Source: an uncultured Christensenella sp.
GTDB lineage: Bacteria; Bacillota; Clostridia; Christensenellales; UBA1242
NCBI GenBank assembly: GCA_949292875.1
Contig: CASFBJ010000004.1
Coordinates: 79,903 to 125,032, forward strand
Direction: 5' to 3'
DNA length: 45,130 nt
The notes under the pieces are model-generated. The model was given only the letters and a program-made list of their open reading frames with translations. It searched no databases and was not told where the DNA came from. This document shows, one piece after another, positions 14,487-22,621 of this stretch. The first letter of the stretch is position 1; each line of letters starts with the position of its first letter. The position numbers were made by a program, and so were the translations under genes.

Positions 14487-16058
14487 ATGATACAAGCTGT
14501 AAATGTTAGTTTACAATATGGTGGTAGAGTACTTTTTAAAGAAGTGAATGTAAAATTTACTAAAGGAAATTGTTATGGTATTATAGGTGCCAATGGTGCG
14601 GGTAAAAGTACTTTTTTAAAGATTTTATCAGGAGAAATAGAACCTAATACAGGAGAGGTGGTTATAGATAAAGGTGAAAGAATGTCTGTTCTTCAACAAA
14701 ATCAAAATGCTTTTGATGACTACACGGTTTTTGATACTGTAATGATGGGACACAAAAGATTGTATGATGTAATGATAGAAAAAGAAGCACTTTATGCAAA
14801 AGAAGATTTTAACGAAGAAGACGGAATGAAAACTGCAGAACTTGAAGCTGAGTTTGCAGAAAAAGGCGGTTGGGACGCGGATATTGAGATACCTACACTG
14901 CTTAGAGGATTAGGAATAGGTGATGAATTTTTACAAGTAAAAATGGCTGATATGGAGCCAAAACAAAAAGTAAAAGTATTACTTGCACAAGCACTTTTTG
15001 GAAATCCTGATATTTTGCTTTTAGATGAACCAACAAATAACTTAGATATAAAGAGTGTACAATGGCTTGAAAACTTTTTGTTAGATTTTCCTAATACAGT
15101 GATAGTAGTGTCTCATAATAGGCACTTTTTAAATAAAGTTTGTACACATATATGTGATGTAGATTATGGTCAAATAAATATATATCTTGGTAACTATGAT
15201 TTCTGGTATGAAACTAGTCAACTTCTTTTAAGGCAACAAAAAGACCAAAATGCAAAGAAAGAGCAAAGGGCAAAGGAGCTTAAAGACTTTATCGCTCGTT
15301 TTGGTGCAAATGCTTCAAAAAGTAGGCAAGCAACAAGTAGGAAAAAAGAATTAGAAAAACTTACAATAGATGATATAAAACCATCAAATAGAAAATATCC
15401 TTTTATAGATTTTAAGTTTGAAAGAGAAATAGGAAATGATATACTTAAAGTAGAGAAACTAACAAAGAATGGATTTTTTGAAAATATAAGTTTTACAGTG
15501 CAACATGGCGATAAGATTGCTTTCTTATGTGATAATGCACTTGCTATAACTACACTTTTTAATGTAATTATGGGTCTAGAGAAACCGGATAGTGGAGAAG
15601 TAAAATGGGGAAAAACTATTACGCCTTCATATATGCCACAAGACAATAGAATGTTTTTTGAGAACTGCGATTTAAGTCTTGTAGATTGGCTAAAACAATA
15701 CAGTAAGGAACAAGATAATGAGTATGTTCGTGGCTGGCTAGGTAGAATGCTTTTTAGCGGAGAAGAGGCAATGAAAAAAGCAAAGGTTATATCTGGTGGT
15801 GAAAAAGTTAGATGTATGCTTTCTAAAACTATGCTTTCTGGAGCAAATGTTATAATAATGGACGAACCTACAAACCATTTAGATTTAGAGAGTATTACTG
15901 CGCTAAATAAGGGAATGATAAATTTTAAAGGTTGTTTACTATTTACTTCGCATGACCAAGAAATTATGCAGACTGTTGCAAATAGAATAATAGAGATATG
16001 TCAAAAGGGTTGTAAAGACAAGATTACTACTTATGACGAATATATACAAGAAAACTAA
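14487..16058 (+). CDS. ABC-F family ATPase (YkpA/YbiT-like) with one degenerate ATP site
   Basis: 523 residues, GGAGGG before the ATG. Two ABC domains joined by the ABC-F linker. NBD1 has Walker A GANGAGKST (34-42) and Walker B ILLLDEPTNNLD, but its signature is ADMEPKQKV (154-162) rather than LSGGQ. NBD2 has an intact signature VISGGEKV and Walker B IIMDEPTNHLD, but its Walker A reads CDNALAITT, with Ile354 in place of the catalytic lysine. ABC-F proteins have no membrane domain; they bind the ribosomal E site and modulate translation or antibiotic resistance. Composite site 1 (NBD1 Walker A plus NBD2 signature) is intact, while both changes fall in composite site 2. Some members of this subfamily may share this asymmetry; I could not check. 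The leader is long and a terminator follows. Confidence 0.9.
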   Translation: MIQAVNVSLQYGGRVLFKEVNVKFTKGNCYGIIGANGAGKSTFLKILSGEIEPNTGEVVIDKGERMSVLQQNQNAFDDYTVFDTVMMGHKRLYDVMIEKEALYAKEDFNEEDGMKTAELEAEFAEKGGWDADIEIPTLLRGLGIGDEFLQVKMADMEPKQKVKVLLAQALFGNPDILLLDEPTNNLDIKSVQWLENFLLDFPNTVIVVSHNRHFLNKVCTHICDVDYGQINIYLGNYDFWYETSQLLLRQQKDQNAKKEQRAKELKDFIARFGANASKSRQATSRKKELEKLTIDDIKPSNRKYPFIDFKFEREIGNDILKVEKLTKNGFFENISFTVQHGDKIAFLCDNALAITTLFNVIMGLEKPDSGEVKWGKTITPSYMPQDNRMFFENCDLSLVDWLKQYSKEQDNEYVRGWLGRMLFSGEEAMKKAKVISGGEKVRCMLSKTMLSGANVIIMDEPTNHLDLESITALNKGMINFKGCLLFTSHDQEIMQTVANRIIEICQKGCKDKITTYDEYIQEN

Positions 16059-16375
16059 TAGTTTAATAAAAATGTTTCATTATAGTTGCTTAGACATCTT
16101 ATTAAAAAAGAAAAAAGGTTGCGCACAACCTTTTTTAATTTATAGTAAGTTTTATAAAATCTTTTTTGAATTTTAAATTTCTATAGTTTTTGTTTTATAT
16201 GTAAAAGTATTATGTCTATTCTAATTTATATAGAAATGTACACTTTTTAATTTCTTTAAATATATGTAGTCATATTTTAGTAGATTTAAGAAGAAAAAGT
16301 CTTGTTTTGTAAGATGTTCATATTTTTTTTAAATTAACACAAAGTATATTTGATGACAAAAAGGAGATTAAAAAC
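16059..16375. other. 317-bp gene-free spacer before the SIMPL gene
   Basis: Holds the ABC-F terminator. The remainder is AT-rich; I found no -35/-10 pair with good spacing for the SIMPL gene and no RNA gene. Confidence 0.5.
16111..16136 (+). terminator. Intrinsic terminator after the ABC-F gene
   Basis: AAAAAAGGTTG (16111-16121) pairs with CAACCTTTTTT (16126-16136) around CGCA. Confidence 0.92.
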
Positions 16376-17080
16376 ATGGTAAAAAGAAATAAAATATGTA
16401 TAAGTTTAATGATACTGACACTAATTGTTTTAGTTGCAAGTTTTGCAAGTAGCAATTACTTATCTTATAATTCAGTATTAGCAAATGAAGAAAGTATTTC
16501 AACTACAGTAATTGGAGAAAGTAGTATGTGGTTTACGCCAGACACGGCAGAAGTATATGTTAGTATAAATAATATAAATTCGTCAGTTAAAGAAGCAAAT
16601 GATAAAGTACTAAATATGTATAATGATGCAAAAAATGCACTAGTTGCATTAGGTATAAGTGAAGAAGATATAAAAACAAATTCTTTTTCTTCATATGAAA
16701 ATTGCAATCATATTATGCCTAGAGCGTGTTCAAAAGGACACAATGTTACGCTATATTTCAGTTACAAAGTTAAAGATATAAATCTAGTTCAAAATAGTAT
16801 AGATTCATTATTAAGCGTTGGTGTAACAGATATAAATTCTATAAACTATTCAATACAAGATACTACAACTGCATATAATCAAGTACTAAAAGAAGCTTTA
16901 CAAAAAGCATATACAAAAGCACAAGCCTTACTTGGTAAGGAGCAAATAGTTTTAAAAAGTGTGAAGGAAGAAAATGCTTATTGTTACGCAATGACATATA
17001 GAGATTATACACAAATAGGTAATGAAGACTTTAATCAAAAAGTACAAGTTACTGCTAGAGTTGAAGCCTGCTTTGAATAA
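16376..17080 (+). CDS. Secreted or anchored SIMPL-domain (DUF541) protein
   Basis: 234 residues with AAGGAG before the ATG. The N-terminus (KR-rich, then ICISLMILTLIVLVASFASS) is a signal peptide or membrane anchor, with possible cleavage after VLA (about residue 36). The SIMPL fold follows: TTVIGESSMWFTPDTAEV at the start, an EANDK...ALGISEEDIKTNSF helix-turn, and a C-terminal AYTKAQALLGKE helix. Four cysteines are clustered around CNHIMPRAC and in the C-terminus, which would allow disulfides outside the cell. SIMPL proteins (family of YggE, BP26, IL-1R-associated SIMPL) assemble into oligomers in the periplasm or at the surface; their biochemical role is poorly known. It is monocistronic, ended by a strong terminator. 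Confidence 0.88.
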   Translation: MVKRNKICISLMILTLIVLVASFASSNYLSYNSVLANEESISTTVIGESSMWFTPDTAEVYVSINNINSSVKEANDKVLNMYNDAKNALVALGISEEDIKTNSFSSYENCNHIMPRACSKGHNVTLYFSYKVKDINLVQNSIDSLLSVGVTDINSINYSIQDTTTAYNQVLKEALQKAYTKAQALLGKEQIVLKSVKEENAYCYAMTYRDYTQIGNEDFNQKVQVTARVEACFE

Positions 17081-17115
17081 ATAAATAATTAAGTGGTTTT
17101 CTATTAATAAAAAAT

Positions 17116-17145
17116 AAACTTTATCTTTTTTGATAAAGTTTTTTT
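17116..17145 (+). terminator. Intrinsic terminator after the SIMPL gene
   Basis: AAACTTTATC (17116-17125) pairs with GATAAAGTTT (17132-17141), and a T-run continues to 17145. Confidence 0.9.
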
Positions 17146-17330
17146 AATACAATTATTTTCATTTCATTTCAATGCGTTTTTTTGTTTTTAAAGAATATAA
17201 CTCATTTTAATTTTAAATTGCATTATAAAAATAAAATTAAATTTGTTATAAAATAATTATAATTTATTAACTTTAAAATTCTATTTTGCATATATTATCA
17301 AAAGATTTAACCTTATTTTAAATATGCCCC

Positions 17331-17359
17331 TTGAAATTTTTGTGCTTATATGGTATACT
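17331..17359 (+). promoter_or_regulatory. Promoter for the 524-residue unknown protein
   Basis: TTGAAA (17331-17336), 17-bp spacer, TATACT (17354-17359). The in-frame TTG at 17331 is the -35 box itself, which excludes it as a start codon. Confidence 0.75.
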
Positions 17360-17399
17360 ATTTGTAGCTCTATGGTTATTGCTTAAAGGAGATAATATT

Positions 17400-18974
17400 A
17401 TGAATGATTTTGTAAAGAATTTAATTGAAAAAGAAAAAGATAATGTGAAGAAAAGATTTAAAGCACTTATAGAAGAAAGGATGGATAATTGGTCTGTTCA
17501 AGATGAAAATGGTAATTATAAAAGAATTATATCTAAAGATGCTTCTCAAAGAAAAAACGAATTAGTATCTAAAGGTATAACTAATAGAGATATTGTAAAC
17601 CTTTGTGAAAATATGTACCGTGAATGGTATATACATACTTTACCATTACTTGCAACAGAAGTAGAAGATGAAGAAGTGAGAGATTACTTTAAAAAGATTA
17701 TACTTTTTGCAGATTATGTGCCATCAATGATGTCAGATATAGATTGTTTCAATTTTCTTTTAAGAACGCAAAGAGATGAAAAAATAGGTAAGTATATGCC
17801 TGTTATTTCTCTTTCATCAAGTGTAACTAGTGCGAAGTTGACACAGAATGATTTAGACAAAACTTTTAGTGATGCGACAACTATAAAAATTCAACCAAAA
17901 GTAAATAGAAGTAAAAAGTATATAATAACATTAAATATAAAACCTGAAGATGCGTTAGTTGTTTTGTCTAAGACAATGAATTTTGCAAATGAAGATAATC
18001 TAGATATAGATATTGAGTGGATAACTAGTAAAAATGTGCAAAGAACAGATAGTTTGGCTTTTCATTGTGATGAAGAAAATGTTGAAAGTATTATACAGAT
18101 TTTGAACGGATTGAGAATGTGGCGTTCTGAACTTTTTGAAGATGCTGAAGAAATTAATCCTTTACTTTGTCATGTAGATGGTTTTATTGGTTTTGGCGAT
18201 GCAGAAAGTTTTAATAGAAGTGAAGAATTGTTACAACAAATAGATAAAGAGTTAAGGGTAAAAGAGATAAGTAGATTATCTAATATGACATTTAAAAAAT
18301 ATGATTCTCATAATGATTCTCATAAAATGAATTTAAAGAGTTTAATGCAAAATAGAGTGGAAAGAAAGATTAGTGAAGAATTAGAAAAACTTTGTCAAAA
18401 CAAATGGTTAGATGAAAGTGATAAAAATGCGCTTATAAAAAACAAATTTTATAGAGAATTATTTGCAGAATATAAAGGCAGAAAAAATCTTTCACAAGCA
18501 GGCAAAAGTATAATAAAAGATATAGAACAAGATGTAGATAAAAGATTTGAAACTTTAAAACTTAGAGGAGATTATCAAGTTATAAGCGTTCATTTAGATT
18601 TAAATAATTATTTTGAATATTTGAACAAAACAAATAACGAATTTTATAACAAAATAATTGAAGCAGGTTTAAAACATGACCTTTTAACTATAAAAACTAA
18701 TTATCAATTAACTCCAGAGATTTTTGCGCTTGCTAAAAGTGTAGATAATGTTAAAAGTAATATAAGTAGTGCAGATATTGAACAATGGCTACAATCTATA
18801 AATGCTTCTTTAAAAGAACTTTCACTTACAAAAGGAACTAAAGATGCTAAGATAAATGAAGACACAACAAATCTTTTAAAGTTTAAAAATGTAAAAGAGC
18901 AAGATAATAAATTAAAAAATAGTTTTAAAGAAAATGTAAAAAATAAAGAAACAGGCAAAGACAAAATAAAATAA
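17400..18974 (+). CDS. 524-residue cytoplasmic protein, unknown function
   Basis: The start is the ATG at 17400 with AAAGGAG 7 nt upstream; a longer frame begins inside the promoter and is rejected. No family recognised. The protein is highly charged, without signal peptide or membrane helix. Residues 1-130 are helical with aromatic and acidic patches (ENMYREWYIHTL, DEEVRDYFKKI). Residues about 140-290 look like an alpha/beta region with strand-like IIKIQPKV, KKYIITLNIKPEDALVVL and LDIDIEWI. The remainder is long helical and charged, ending in a lysine-rich tail (KENVKNKETGKDKIK). It has its own promoter and a UUCG-loop terminator and so is monocistronic. I cannot assign a role; the helical C-terminal half could mediate self-assembly. 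Confidence 0.8.
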   Translation: MNDFVKNLIEKEKDNVKKRFKALIEERMDNWSVQDENGNYKRIISKDASQRKNELVSKGITNRDIVNLCENMYREWYIHTLPLLATEVEDEEVRDYFKKIILFADYVPSMMSDIDCFNFLLRTQRDEKIGKYMPVISLSSSVTSAKLTQNDLDKTFSDATTIKIQPKVNRSKKYIITLNIKPEDALVVLSKTMNFANEDNLDIDIEWITSKNVQRTDSLAFHCDEENVESIIQILNGLRMWRSELFEDAEEINPLLCHVDGFIGFGDAESFNRSEELLQQIDKELRVKEISRLSNMTFKKYDSHNDSHKMNLKSLMQNRVERKISEELEKLCQNKWLDESDKNALIKNKFYRELFAEYKGRKNLSQAGKSIIKDIEQDVDKRFETLKLRGDYQVISVHLDLNNYFEYLNKTNNEFYNKIIEAGLKHDLLTIKTNYQLTPEIFALAKSVDNVKSNISSADIEQWLQSINASLKELSLTKGTKDAKINEDTTNLLKFKNVKEQDNKLKNSFKENVKNKETGKDKIK

Positions 18975-18984
18975 TAGAAAATGT

Positions 18985-19018
18985 AAAAAAAGATTATAGT
19001 TCGCTATAATCTTTTTTT
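18985..19018. terminator. Bidirectional UUCG-tetraloop terminator
   Basis: GATTATAG (18992-18999), loop TTCG, CTATAATC (19004-19011), with seven A before and seven T after. It sits between convergent genes and can serve both. Confidence 0.95.
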
Positions 19019-19034
19019 GATATTTAAATATATT

Positions 19035-20774
19035 TTAATCTCTAACTTTTATGTGTATTTCTCTTAGTTGCTTTTCGCTAACATCGCTAGGAGCGCCCAT
19101 TAGTAAGTCTTGAGCTTTTGCGTTAAGAGGGAAAGGTATCACTTCTCTTATATTTATTGTATTGCACAAAAGCATAAGCATTGTTTCAAATCCTGGAGCA
19201 ATACCTGCGTGTGGTGGCGCACCATATGTGAATGCGTGATATAATGCACCAAAGCGTTTTTGAACTTCGTTTCTGTCATATCCTGCTAGTTCAAAAGCTT
19301 TAACCATAGTATCTACATCTGTATTTCTAACGGCACCACTTGCAAGTTCTACGCCGTTACATACTAAATCGTATTGATATGCAAGTATATCTAAAGGTTT
19401 TTGCTCATTTAGTGCTTTAAGTCCACCTTGTGGCAAACTGAAAGGGTTATGACCAAAGTCTATACAATCATTTTCTTCATTGTATTCGTAGAATGGGAAA
19501 TCTACTATCCAACAGAAATAGTATTTGCTTGTATCTACTAGATTTAATTTTCTTCCTATTTCTAATCTAAGTAGACCTATAAGTTTTTCACATTTACCTT
19601 TTTTATCTGCAATAACAAATATGTCATCACCAACTTTTGCATTTGTTCTTTGTTTTAATGCTTCTTGTTCTTCTAAAGAAATGAATTTTGTAATAGGTCC
19701 TTTAAGTGTGCCGTCTGCAAGTACTCTAAGCCAAGCAAGCCCACCAGCACCTTCTTGCATAATATAATCTGTCAAATTTTTGTAAAAACTATTTGATTGA
19801 TTGTTGCAATTTAATGCAAATCCTCTAACAAGATTATTTTGGAATGCTGAGAAAGTAGTATTTTTAAAAATGTCTGTTAGTTCCTTTATCTCTATAGGGT
19901 TTCTTAAATCGGGTTTATCAGAGCCATATTTTAACATGGCGTCATTATATTTAATGTGGATAAAATCTCCGTCATCAAGTTTTAATACGCCAAACTTTTT
20001 AAATATTTGTTTAATTAGTTTTTCTGTAATATTTTGCACATCTTCTTGATTAGCGTAACTCATTTCTATATCTACTTGGTAAAATTCACCAGCAGAACGA
20101 AAAGCACGAGAGTCTTCATCTCTAAAACAAGGTGCTATTTGATAATATTTTTCCATGCCTCCAATCATAAGTAGTTGTTTGAATTGTTGTGGAGATTGTG
20201 GTAAAGCGTAAAATTTTCCATGATGAAGTCTACTAGGTACTAGAAAACATCTTGCACCTTCTGGACTATCCGCTGAAAGGATAGGAGTGTGAATGTCGTG
20301 AAAATTATTTTCACGCATAAAATTTCTTATTTCCCATATAACATCTTCTCTTAGTAGCATCTTCTTAGCAACTTCTGGGTTACGCATATCTAGGTAGCGA
20401 TATTTTAATCTTAAATCTTCACTAACTTTTTCACTATCCATTACTTCAAAAGGTAATACATTGTTACTTTTTGAAAGTATGTCTATACTACTAACTAAAA
20501 CTTCAACTTTTCCGGAAACTAACTTATTGTTAAAGTTTGCCTCATCTCTCATTTCTACTTTTCCAACAACAGATATTACACTTTCACGATTTAAATCTTG
20601 TATCATTGATTGGTCGTGAAATACTAGTTGAACTATACCATACAAATCTCTAAGGTCAACAAACATTATACCGCCGTGGTCACGGATAGAACTTACAAAT
20701 CCTGCAAGTCTTACTTCTTTATCTAGCATTTTTTCATTTATTTCACTGCTAATGTGTGTTCTATATTCTTTCAT
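19035..20774 (-). CDS. aspS: Bacterial-type aspartyl-tRNA synthetase with altered motifs 2 and 3
   Basis: 579 residues, start with AGGAG 7 nt upstream. Domain order fits bacterial AspRS: N-terminal OB-fold anticodon domain (LAGFVSSIRDHGGIMFVDLRD), class II core with QSPQQFKQ and FRDED (R218), the bacterial insertion domain (VGDDIFVIADKK), and the C-terminal catalytic part with FGHNPFSLPQGG and ELASGAVRN. It most resembles the alphaproteobacterial-style form (RSxGEFYQ, IREVIPFPLN, LLMGAPS). Two core positions depart from consensus. In motif 2, RAD-R becomes RAF-R (Phe225). In motif 3, where G-x-D-R is expected, it reads GFET, so Thr531 replaces the ATP-contacting arginine (Arg537 in E. coli). 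It may therefore be inactive in aminoacylation or altered in function. It is second in an operon, 25 nt after an archaeal-type AspRS with intact motifs. Confidence 0.93.
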   Translation of the reverse strand: MKEYRTHISSEINEKMLDKEVRLAGFVSSIRDHGGIMFVDLRDLYGIVQLVFHDQSMIQDLNRESVISVVGKVEMRDEANFNNKLVSGKVEVLVSSIDILSKSNNVLPFEVMDSEKVSEDLRLKYRYLDMRNPEVAKKMLLREDVIWEIRNFMRENNFHDIHTPILSADSPEGARCFLVPSRLHHGKFYALPQSPQQFKQLLMIGGMEKYYQIAPCFRDEDSRAFRSAGEFYQVDIEMSYANQEDVQNITEKLIKQIFKKFGVLKLDDGDFIHIKYNDAMLKYGSDKPDLRNPIEIKELTDIFKNTTFSAFQNNLVRGFALNCNNQSNSFYKNLTDYIMQEGAGGLAWLRVLADGTLKGPITKFISLEEQEALKQRTNAKVGDDIFVIADKKGKCEKLIGLLRLEIGRKLNLVDTSKYYFCWIVDFPFYEYNEENDCIDFGHNPFSLPQGGLKALNEQKPLDILAYQYDLVCNGVELASGAVRNTDVDTMVKAFELAGYDRNEVQKRFGALYHAFTYGAPPHAGIAPGFETMLMLLCNTINIREVIPFPLNAKAQDLLMGAPSDVSEKQLREIHIKVRD

Positions 20775-20799
20775 TGTATTCTCCTAAAATATTTTATTG

Positions 20800-22086
20800 T
20801 TAAGGTGTTACTCTATTTGGTCCTCTAAATAGGAACATCACTTCCTTGATATTTAAGTCTAATAGTAGCATTGTAAGTCTATCTAGACCTATTCCAAAGC
20901 CACCATGTGGCGGACAACCGTATTTAAAGAATTCTAAATAAAATTTTACATCATCTTTCAAGCCTTTTTCTTCTGCTTGCTTGCTTAAAATTTCGTATCT
21001 ATGTTCTCTTTGTGCGCCTGTTGTTATCTCTACACCTTTCCATATAAGGTCATAGCCTTGAGGCATATCATTTTTTCTCATATGGTAAAATGCTCTATTT
21101 TCTTTTGCATAATCTGTAACAAAAAGAAATTCGCTATTAAACATATCTTGTGATAGATTTTTACATAATTTTTCTGCTTCTGTAGTCAAATCGCCTTTAT
21201 CTTTTTCTTCTACTTTAAAATCGTATCTTTTTTCAAGTTCATCATATACTTGCTTTAGAGTTAAAATAGGGAAGTCTTTATCAGGCACAACAACATCACA
21301 ACCAAAAAGTTCTTTTATTTCATTACCGTATTTATCTTTTACTTGTTTTAGTGCATAGGTAATAAGTTCTTGTTCAAACTTCATTAAGTCTTTGTATGAC
21401 TCTATATAACTTATCTCTATGTCAAAACCGGTAAATTCTGTAGCGTGTTTACTAGTAAAAGATTTTTCAGCACGGAATACAGGTCCTATTTCTACAACTT
21501 TTTCAAAACCGCTTGCCATTGCCATTTGCTTATAGAATTGTGGACTTTGAGAAAGATATGCTTTTGTATCAAAATATTTTATTTCAAAAACTTCGGAACC
21601 ACTTTCGCTTGCTGTGCCTATAGTCTTGGGTGAATGTATTTCTATAAAATCTCTGTCTAAAACAAATTTTTTAAGTGCATTAAGCAGGCAAGTTTGAACT
21701 TTGAAAAGTAAAGTATTTTTGTCGCTTCTTAAGTCTAACCACCTATAATCCATTTTTAAATCAATGCTTGCATCACTATGTATAGGTAGTGCTTCTGCTT
21801 TACTTTCAAGCGTTATTTCTTGTGCTAAAAGTTCTATGCCACCAAGTTTTACAAAATCATTTTTTATGGCTTGACCTTTTACAGATATAACACTTTCAAG
21901 CGTAATCTCATCTACAATTTTATCAAGTTCTTCATTTTTTCCTTTTTCTACTGTAACTTGCATTTTACCGCTTATATCTCTAAGAACTATGAATGCCATA
22001 GTTTTTTTGTTTCTTATATTTTCAACGAAACCTTGTAAAAAATTTTCTTTATCTAGTTGAATGTCTTTTATCAAAACTCTTTGCAT
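20800..22086 (-). CDS. Archaeal-type aspartyl-tRNA synthetase (AspRS2-like)
   Basis: 428 residues, the usual length for archaeal/eukaryal-type AspRS, which lacks the bacterial insertion domain. An N-terminal OB fold ([21 protein letters not shown]) is followed by a class II core. Motif 2 is intact in [20 protein letters not shown], and motif 3 is intact in [16 protein letters not shown]. In Deinococcus and some Firmicutes, such a second AspRS is non-discriminating and makes Asp-tRNA(Asn) for conversion to Asn-tRNA(Asn) by GatCAB; whether that applies here depends on gatCAB being elsewhere in the genome. The residue at the position of the archaeal discriminating Trp appears to be Glu, so specificity cannot be read off. 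AGGCAGGA precedes the ATG. It is the first gene of the operon with the bacterial-type AspRS, under a consensus promoter with a leader hairpin. Confidence 0.93.
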   Translation of the reverse strand: MQRVLIKDIQLDKENFLQGFVENIRNKKTMAFIVLRDISGKMQVTVEKGKNEELDKIVDEITLESVISVKGQAIKNDFVKLGGIELLAQEITLESKAEALPIHSDASIDLKMDYRWLDLRSDKNTLLFKVQTCLLNALKKFVLDRDFIEIHSPKTIGTASESGSEVFEIKYFDTKAYLSQSPQFYKQMAMASGFEKVVEIGPVFRAEKSFTSKHATEFTGFDIEISYIESYKDLMKFEQELITYALKQVKDKYGNEIKELFGCDVVVPDKDFPILTLKQVYDELEKRYDFKVEEKDKGDLTTEAEKLCKNLSQDMFNSEFLFVTDYAKENRAFYHMRKNDMPQGYDLIWKGVEITTGAQREHRYEILSKQAEEKGLKDDVKFYLEFFKYGCPPHGGFGIGLDRLTMLLLDLNIKEVMFLFRGPNRVTP

Positions 22087-22121
22087 ATATCCTGCCTTTT
22101 TATTTTAGCAAATAGTATTTT

Positions 22122-22143
22122 AAAAAACTGCAAATGTGCAGTT
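22122..22143 (-). terminator. Terminator-like hairpin in the leader of the AspRS operon
   Basis: On the minus strand AACTGCA (22143-22137) pairs with TGCAGTT (22132-22126) around a 4-nt loop and is followed by T residues to 22122. It lies between the promoter and the first AspRS gene, so it could act as an attenuator. The leader (about 90 nt) is too short for a canonical T-box. Confidence 0.65.
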
Positions 22144-22160
22144 AGTTATTGTACCTTGCG

Positions 22161-22198
22161 CTTATTTATAAAATACATATGTATATAGCATAAATAAG
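22161..22198. promoter_or_regulatory. Nested dyads over the AspRS operon promoter
   Basis: Outer arms CTTATTTAT (22161-22169) and ATAAATAAG (22190-22198) are perfect inverted repeats. Inside them lies the perfect palindrome ATACATATGTAT (22173-22184). Together they cover the -10 box and predicted start site, as an operator would. Confidence 0.5.
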
Positions 22199-22210
22199 CA
22201 AAAAAGTCAA
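22182..22210 (-). promoter_or_regulatory. Promoter for the AspRS operon
   Basis: Minus strand: TTGACT (22210-22205), 17-bp spacer, TATATA (22187-22182) with an extended TGC just before it. Confidence 0.8.
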
Positions 22211-22563
22211 GTGAAAAAGACTTATAAAAATTTTTTCAAAAATAAAATACTAAACATTGTTATAACTAGTAAAAAACATGTTCAAAATGGTAAAAATGTA
22301 GCATTATAGTAATTTAATTTTAAAAAACTAATACAAATTAAAATTAAAAATATTCCGTAAAAATAGAGGAAAATAATAGTTTGCATACTAATTAAACAAA
22401 AATAGAAATCTTTACTCGTTAAATAATACTTTTAAAAGTGGAATATGTTTTAGATTATTTTTTACTTTTTGTTACTTTTGTTTTTTATGTTATTACATTT
22501 TTTATTTATTGCAATTATTTTATAAATTTTCAATCTTATATATTTTCAATTTTTTTCAATTGC

Positions 22564-22592
22564 TTGACACTACAAGTTATGTATGATAATAT
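22564..22592 (+). promoter_or_regulatory. Near-consensus promoter for valS
   Basis: Perfect TTGACA (22564-22569), 17-bp spacer, TAATAT (22587-22592) with extended TG at 22584-22585. The predicted leader is only about 22 nt and contains TTGGAGG. Confidence 0.88.
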
Positions 22593-22621
22593 AAAAATGT
22601 TTAATGTTATTTGGAGGAAAT

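Larger units (their letters stand above)
17081..17399. other. 319-bp spacer with terminator and promoter
   Basis: Carries the SIMPL terminator (17116-17145) and the promoter at 17331-17359. The stretch between them is AT-rich and I see nothing else in it. Confidence 0.55.
22087..22621. other. 535-bp divergent spacer between AspRS operon and valS
   Basis: Contains the minus-strand promoter, dyads and leader hairpin (22122-22210), then about 350 bp of very AT-rich sequence without recognisable elements, then the valS promoter (22564-22592). A hydrophobic 64-codon reading frame at 22438-22632 overlaps the valS promoter and start and has no ribosome binding site; I do not call it a gene. Confidence 0.6.

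Noticed and set aside
20800..22086. Asparaginyl-tRNA synthetase
   Set aside because: AsnRS is about 460 residues and its motif 2 and core blocks differ; the [15 protein letters not shown] block is that of archaeal-type AspRS.
22087..22210. T-box riboswitch for the AspRS operon
   Set aside because: The leader is only about 90 nt, with no room for stem I, and no T-box motif or anticodon-like specifier loop was seen.
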